A program made the position numbers and the translations under genes. Positions 61,128 to 64,000 of a DNA stretch of 64,000 nt are shown here, one piece after another; positions within the stretch are counted from its first letter, which is position 1, and every line of letters starts with the position of its first letter. The stretch lies in contig JAEUMY010000010.1 in assembly GCA_016791265.1 (NCBI GenBank), forward strand, positions 268,293 to 332,292, in the 5' to 3' direction. The stretch is from Betaproteobacteria bacterium (lineage in GTDB: Bacteria > Pseudomonadota > Gammaproteobacteria > Burkholderiales > Usitatibacteraceae). The notes below the pieces were generated by a model that worked only from the letters and a program-made list of their open reading frames with translations, was not told the DNA's origin and did not search any database.

Positions 61128-61532
61128 CTACTGACAACTCCAAGGAGCAATCCTGGGATAGGTTGGCTTGTCAGAAAGGAAAAGCTTCACGCAATTACCA
61201 ATTTCGTAAGCGAAGTACTCGCTGAATATCTGAACTTGCTTTCCTTCGGAATGCTCAACCACGTACTCAAAGATCGGTATCTTGGCACTACCAAACAAAT
61301 CTCCCGAGATACGCACGAAAACCTGTGCGCCTCCAATCGGCACAGGCACCATCATCGGGCCACCGCCGCCGCCCATTGGTCGACTGATCTTGGCCACTTC
61401 TCGTTTGCTGACGATCTTGGCCCTTACTTCGATCGCCTCAGGGTCGTAAGTTGGCGCACGAGAACCAAATCCTGCGCAGGCTGAAAGCAACAGTAGCATT
61501 GCCAATGGCAGCAACTTCGCGAGCCGGGCCAT
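61128..61532 (-). CDS. Small lipoprotein, unknown
   Basis: A 134-residue protein with a lipoprotein signal ending L-S-A-C at Cys19, then a G-G-G-G-G-rich loop (residues 54-58) in the middle of a beta-rich domain. The pattern (basic residues, glycine loop, V-P-V-P) resembles small outer membrane lipoproteins, but I recognise no family. The start lies two bases after the ppsA stop and its stop touches the acetyltransferase ATG, so the three are one transcript. Confidence 0.7.
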   Translation of the reverse strand: MARLAKLLPLAMLLLLSACAGFGSRAPTYDPEAIEVRAKIVSKREVAKISRPMGGGGGPMMVPVPIGGAQVFVRISGDLFGSAKIPIFEYVVEHSEGKQVQIFSEYFAYEIGNCVKLFLSDKPTYPRIAPWSCQ

Positions 61533-61534
61533 GC

Positions 61535-63910
61535 TCAACCTGCCTTGCGCGACTTGGCCAGATGCAGCCAAGTCTCCACCACGGTATCCGGGTTGAGCGA
61601 CATGGATTCGATGCCTTCCTGCATCAGCCACTCGGCGAGATCGGGATAGTCCGACGGGCCCTGCCCGCAGATGCCGACGTACTTGTTCTCCTTGCGACAG
61701 GCGGAGATGGCGAGATGCAGCATGCGCTTCACCGCCGCGTCGCGCTCGTCGAACGCATCCATCACCAGGCCGGAATCGCGGTCCAATGCCAGGGTGAGCT
61801 GGGTCATGTCGTTGGAGCCGATGGAGAAGCCGTCGAAATGCTTCAGGAATTCGTCGGCCAGGATGGCGTTCGACGGGATCTCGCACATCATCACGATCTT
61901 CAGTCCGTTCTTGCCACGCTCAAGGCCGAAGGACTTCATGATCTCCTGCACCTTGACGCCTTCGCTCACGGTGCGCACGAAGGGCACCATCAACTCGACG
62001 TTTGTGAGGCCCATCTCGTCGCGGACGTACTTCATGGCCTCGCATTCGAGCTTGAAGCAGTCGCGGAAGCTCGCGGCGATGTAACGCGAAGCGCCGCGGA
62101 AGCCCAGCATGGGATTTTCTTCCGTCGGCTCGTAGCGCGGGCCGCCGATGAGGTTGCGGTATTCGTTGCTCTTGAAATCAGAGAGCCGCACGATGACCTT
62201 CTTGGGCCAGAACGCGGCGGCGATGGTGGCGACACCCTCGATCATCTTCTGGCGATAGAAGCTCACCGGGTCGGCGTAGCCGCGCGACTGCTTCTCGACC
62301 TGCGCCTTGAGCTCACCCGGCAGCGATGCGTATTCCAGACAGGCCTTGGGGTGGATGCCGATGGTATTGCTGATGATGAATTCCAGCCGTGCCAGGCCCA
62401 CACCTTCATTCGGCAGCTGGCAGAAGTCGAACGCGAGCTGCGGGTTGCCCACGTTCATCGCGATCTTCACGGGAATGTTGGGCATCTTGTCCAGCGCAAT
62501 TTCCTGCAGCTCGAAGTCGATGAGGCCCTGGTAGATGTTGCCGGTGTCGCCTTCGCAGCAGGCGACCGTGACCTCCTGCCCGTCTTCCAGCTTGTCGGTC
62601 GCGTCCTCGCAGCCCACCACCGCAGGCACACCGAGTTCGCGCGCGATGATGGCGGCGTGACAGGTGCGGCCACCACGATTGGTGACGATGGCGGAAGCGC
62701 GCTTCATCACCGGCTCCCAGTTGGGGTCGGTCATGTCGGTGACCAGGATGTCGCCGTCCTGCACGCGGTCGATCTGATCGACGTTCTTGATGATGCGCAC
62801 CTTGCCGCGCCCCACCTTGCCGCCAATGGCGCGGCCGGTCACCAGGAGCTCACCCTTGCCCAGCAGGCGATAACGGGACAGCGTGTCGGTGCGCGTTTCC
62901 TGCGACTTCACCGTCTCGGGACGGGCCTGCAGGATGTAGAGCTTGCCGTCATTGCCATCCTTGCCCCACTCGATGTCCATGGGTCGGCCGTAGTGCTTTT
63001 CGATGGCCACCGCATAGCGCGCCAGTTCCTCGGCGTCCGCATCGGTGAGCGAAAAGGATGCGCGTTCATCGTCGGTCACGATGTGCTCGCGCACCGACTT
63101 GCCGGCTGCCACTTCCGCGCTGAACACCAGCTTGCGCGCCTTCTGGCCGAGGCTGCGGCGGAGCACCGCCGGCTTGCCGTTGGCGAGGCAGAGCTTGCTC
63201 ACGTAGAACTCGTCAGGGTTCACCGCACCCTGCACCACCATTTCACCCAATCCGTAGCTGGCCGTGATGAAGACGACCTCGCGAAAGCCGGACTCGGTAT
63301 CCATCGTGAACATCACGCCCGCGGCTCCAGTGTCGGACCGCACCATGCGCTGCACGCCCGCGGAGATGGAGACCTCCTCGTGCGAGAAGCCCTTGTGTAC
63401 CCGATAGGAAATGGCGCGGTCGTTGTAGAGCGACGCGTAGACCCGTTTGACCGCATCGAGGATGTTCTCGATGCCGGAGATATTGAGATAGGTTTCCTGC
63501 TGGCCGGCGAAAGACGCGTCGGGCAAGTCCTCGGCCGTCGCCGACGAGCGCACGGCGAAGCTGGCGCCTGGATTGTTGTCGGCCAGTTGCGAATATTCGC
63601 TCCGGATCTGCGCTTCCAGGTCCGGCGGCAGCGCACCGGCTTCCAGCCACGTGCGAATATTCGCACCAGCGGCGGCCAGCGCCTTGACGTCGTTGACGTC
63701 GAGGTTCTTCACTTCGCCCTGGATTTTATCGCCCAGCCCATTGTGCTTCAGGAATAGCTGAAACGCCTCGGCCGTCGTGGCGAAGCCACCCGGGACCCGA
63801 ACACCGGCCTTGTCCAGCTGGCTGATCAGCTCCCCCAGCGAGGCGTTCTTGCCCCCCACGGTGGCGACATCGGTCATGCGAAGCTTGGCGAGAGGCAGGA
63901 CGTAGTTCAT
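61535..63910 (-). CDS. ppsA: Phosphoenolpyruvate synthase
   Basis: A 791-residue enzyme making PEP from pyruvate and ATP. ATP-grasp N-terminus ([10 protein letters not shown] near 17-26; R-S-S-A-T-A-E-D near 120), the swivelling phosphohistidine in G-G-R-T-C-H-A-A-I near 430, and a PEP-binding C-terminal barrel ending G-I-C-G-Q-G-P-S-D. Two palindrome copies: S-E-Y-S-Q-L near 106 and A-N-I-R-T-W near 84. The start follows a long C-rich leader (G-rich on the plus strand) with no normal ribosome site. Confidence 0.96.
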   Translation of the reverse strand: MNYVLPLAKLRMTDVATVGGKNASLGELISQLDKAGVRVPGGFATTAEAFQLFLKHNGLGDKIQGEVKNLDVNDVKALAAAGANIRTWLEAGALPPDLEAQIRSEYSQLADNNPGASFAVRSSATAEDLPDASFAGQQETYLNISGIENILDAVKRVYASLYNDRAISYRVHKGFSHEEVSISAGVQRMVRSDTGAAGVMFTMDTESGFREVVFITASYGLGEMVVQGAVNPDEFYVSKLCLANGKPAVLRRSLGQKARKLVFSAEVAAGKSVREHIVTDDERASFSLTDADAEELARYAVAIEKHYGRPMDIEWGKDGNDGKLYILQARPETVKSQETRTDTLSRYRLLGKGELLVTGRAIGGKVGRGKVRIIKNVDQIDRVQDGDILVTDMTDPNWEPVMKRASAIVTNRGGRTCHAAIIARELGVPAVVGCEDATDKLEDGQEVTVACCEGDTGNIYQGLIDFELQEIALDKMPNIPVKIAMNVGNPQLAFDFCQLPNEGVGLARLEFIISNTIGIHPKACLEYASLPGELKAQVEKQSRGYADPVSFYRQKMIEGVATIAAAFWPKKVIVRLSDFKSNEYRNLIGGPRYEPTEENPMLGFRGASRYIAASFRDCFKLECEAMKYVRDEMGLTNVELMVPFVRTVSEGVKVQEIMKSFGLERGKNGLKIVMMCEIPSNAILADEFLKHFDGFSIGSNDMTQLTLALDRDSGLVMDAFDERDAAVKRMLHLAISACRKENKYVGICGQGPSDYPDLAEWLMQEGIESMSLNPDTVVETWLHLAKSRKAG
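63589..63664. repeat. Two GCGAATATTCGC palindromes inside ppsA
   Basis: Copies at 63589-63600 (E-Y-S frame) and 63653-63664 (A-N-I-R frame), 64 bases apart, so the same gene tolerates two different reading frames of the motif. Confidence 0.9.
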
Positions 63911-63911
63911 A

Positions 63912-63959
63912 GGGGCTGGGGGCTGGGGGGGGGGGGGTGGGGGGGGGGGATGGGGGGGG
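63912..63959. repeat. Homopolymer G tracts upstream of ppsA
   Basis: Plus-strand G runs of 4, 5, 13, 11 and 8 are separated by one to two bases, ending one base before the ppsA start codon. On the transcript they are C runs and replace the expected ribosome binding site. Confidence 0.8.
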
Positions 63960-64000
63960 AAGATGGTTGTGGTGCATAGCAAAGATTTAAGCGGAGAAGA

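Noticed and set aside
61451..63757. 768-codon open frame opposite ppsA
   Set aside because: Antisense shadow; ppsA has all catalytic motifs and the opposite frame has none.

Overview
The window is 64 kb of GC-rich, densely packed chromosome from a proteobacterium, most likely a betaproteobacterium. The evidence is the gene order exbB-exbD-lpxK-trm112-kdsB-adk, rplU-rpmA-obgE-proB and tgt-yajC-secD-secF, together with PilS/PilR, GTP-type PEP carboxykinase and a PPi-dependent phosphofructokinase beside an H+-pyrophosphatase. I cannot name the genus. I saw no prophage, CRISPR array, rRNA or intact insertion sequence.

Layout. 0-8.5 kb: end of a pilR-pilS pair, ferredoxin-NADP reductase, tRNA-Pro, ispB, then rplU-rpmA-obgE-proB, a Yip1 membrane protein and rppH. 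8.7-16 kb: proS, an acetyltransferase, a lytic transglycosylase, a TlpA-like thioredoxin, a PilZ-type protein, yihY, wrbA and a DUF2069 protein. 16-21 kb: secF, secD, yajC, tgt. 21-27.6 kb: two c-di-GMP proteins with degenerate domains, a decayed nei gene, a TetR-hydrolase-small membrane protein unit and a methyltransferase-like lipoprotein. 27.7-35.4 kb: a leftward cluster exbB-exbD-[foldback element]-lpxK-trm112-kdsB-adk-pfp-hppA. 35.8-41.2 kb: xseA, dodecin, miaA, AMP nucleosidase, mutL. 41.2-51.9 kb: a large GGDEF-EAL protein, pckG, a DUF3617 protein, ilvA, dadA, a Nudix hydrolase, a class I amidotransferase and ald. 52-56 kb: sbtA-sbtB and three transporters. 56-64 kb: acetoacetate-CoA ligase, a fused CoA transferase, a GIY-YIG protein between REP-like repeats, ElaA-type acetyltransferase, a lipoprotein and ppsA.

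Metabolic threads: PPi-based glycolysis/gluconeogenesis (pfp, hppA, adk, pckG, ppsA), alanine/threonine catabolism to pyruvate or 2-oxobutyrate (ald, dadA, ilvA), ketone-body type acetoacetate activation, and c-di-GMP/type IV pilus control.

The most striking signal is not a gene. A perfect 12-bp palindrome, GCGAATATTCGC (usually extended to TGCGAATATTCGCA), occurs 33 times by my reading. Twenty-three copies are inside coding sequences, read in all three frames as A-N-I-R (15), R-I-F-A (5) or E-Y-S (3). Ten are between genes, several as close pairs. Chance expectation for one 12-mer in this window is well below one. It resembles in style the HIP1 octamer of cyanobacteria but has a different sequence, and I know of no description of it.
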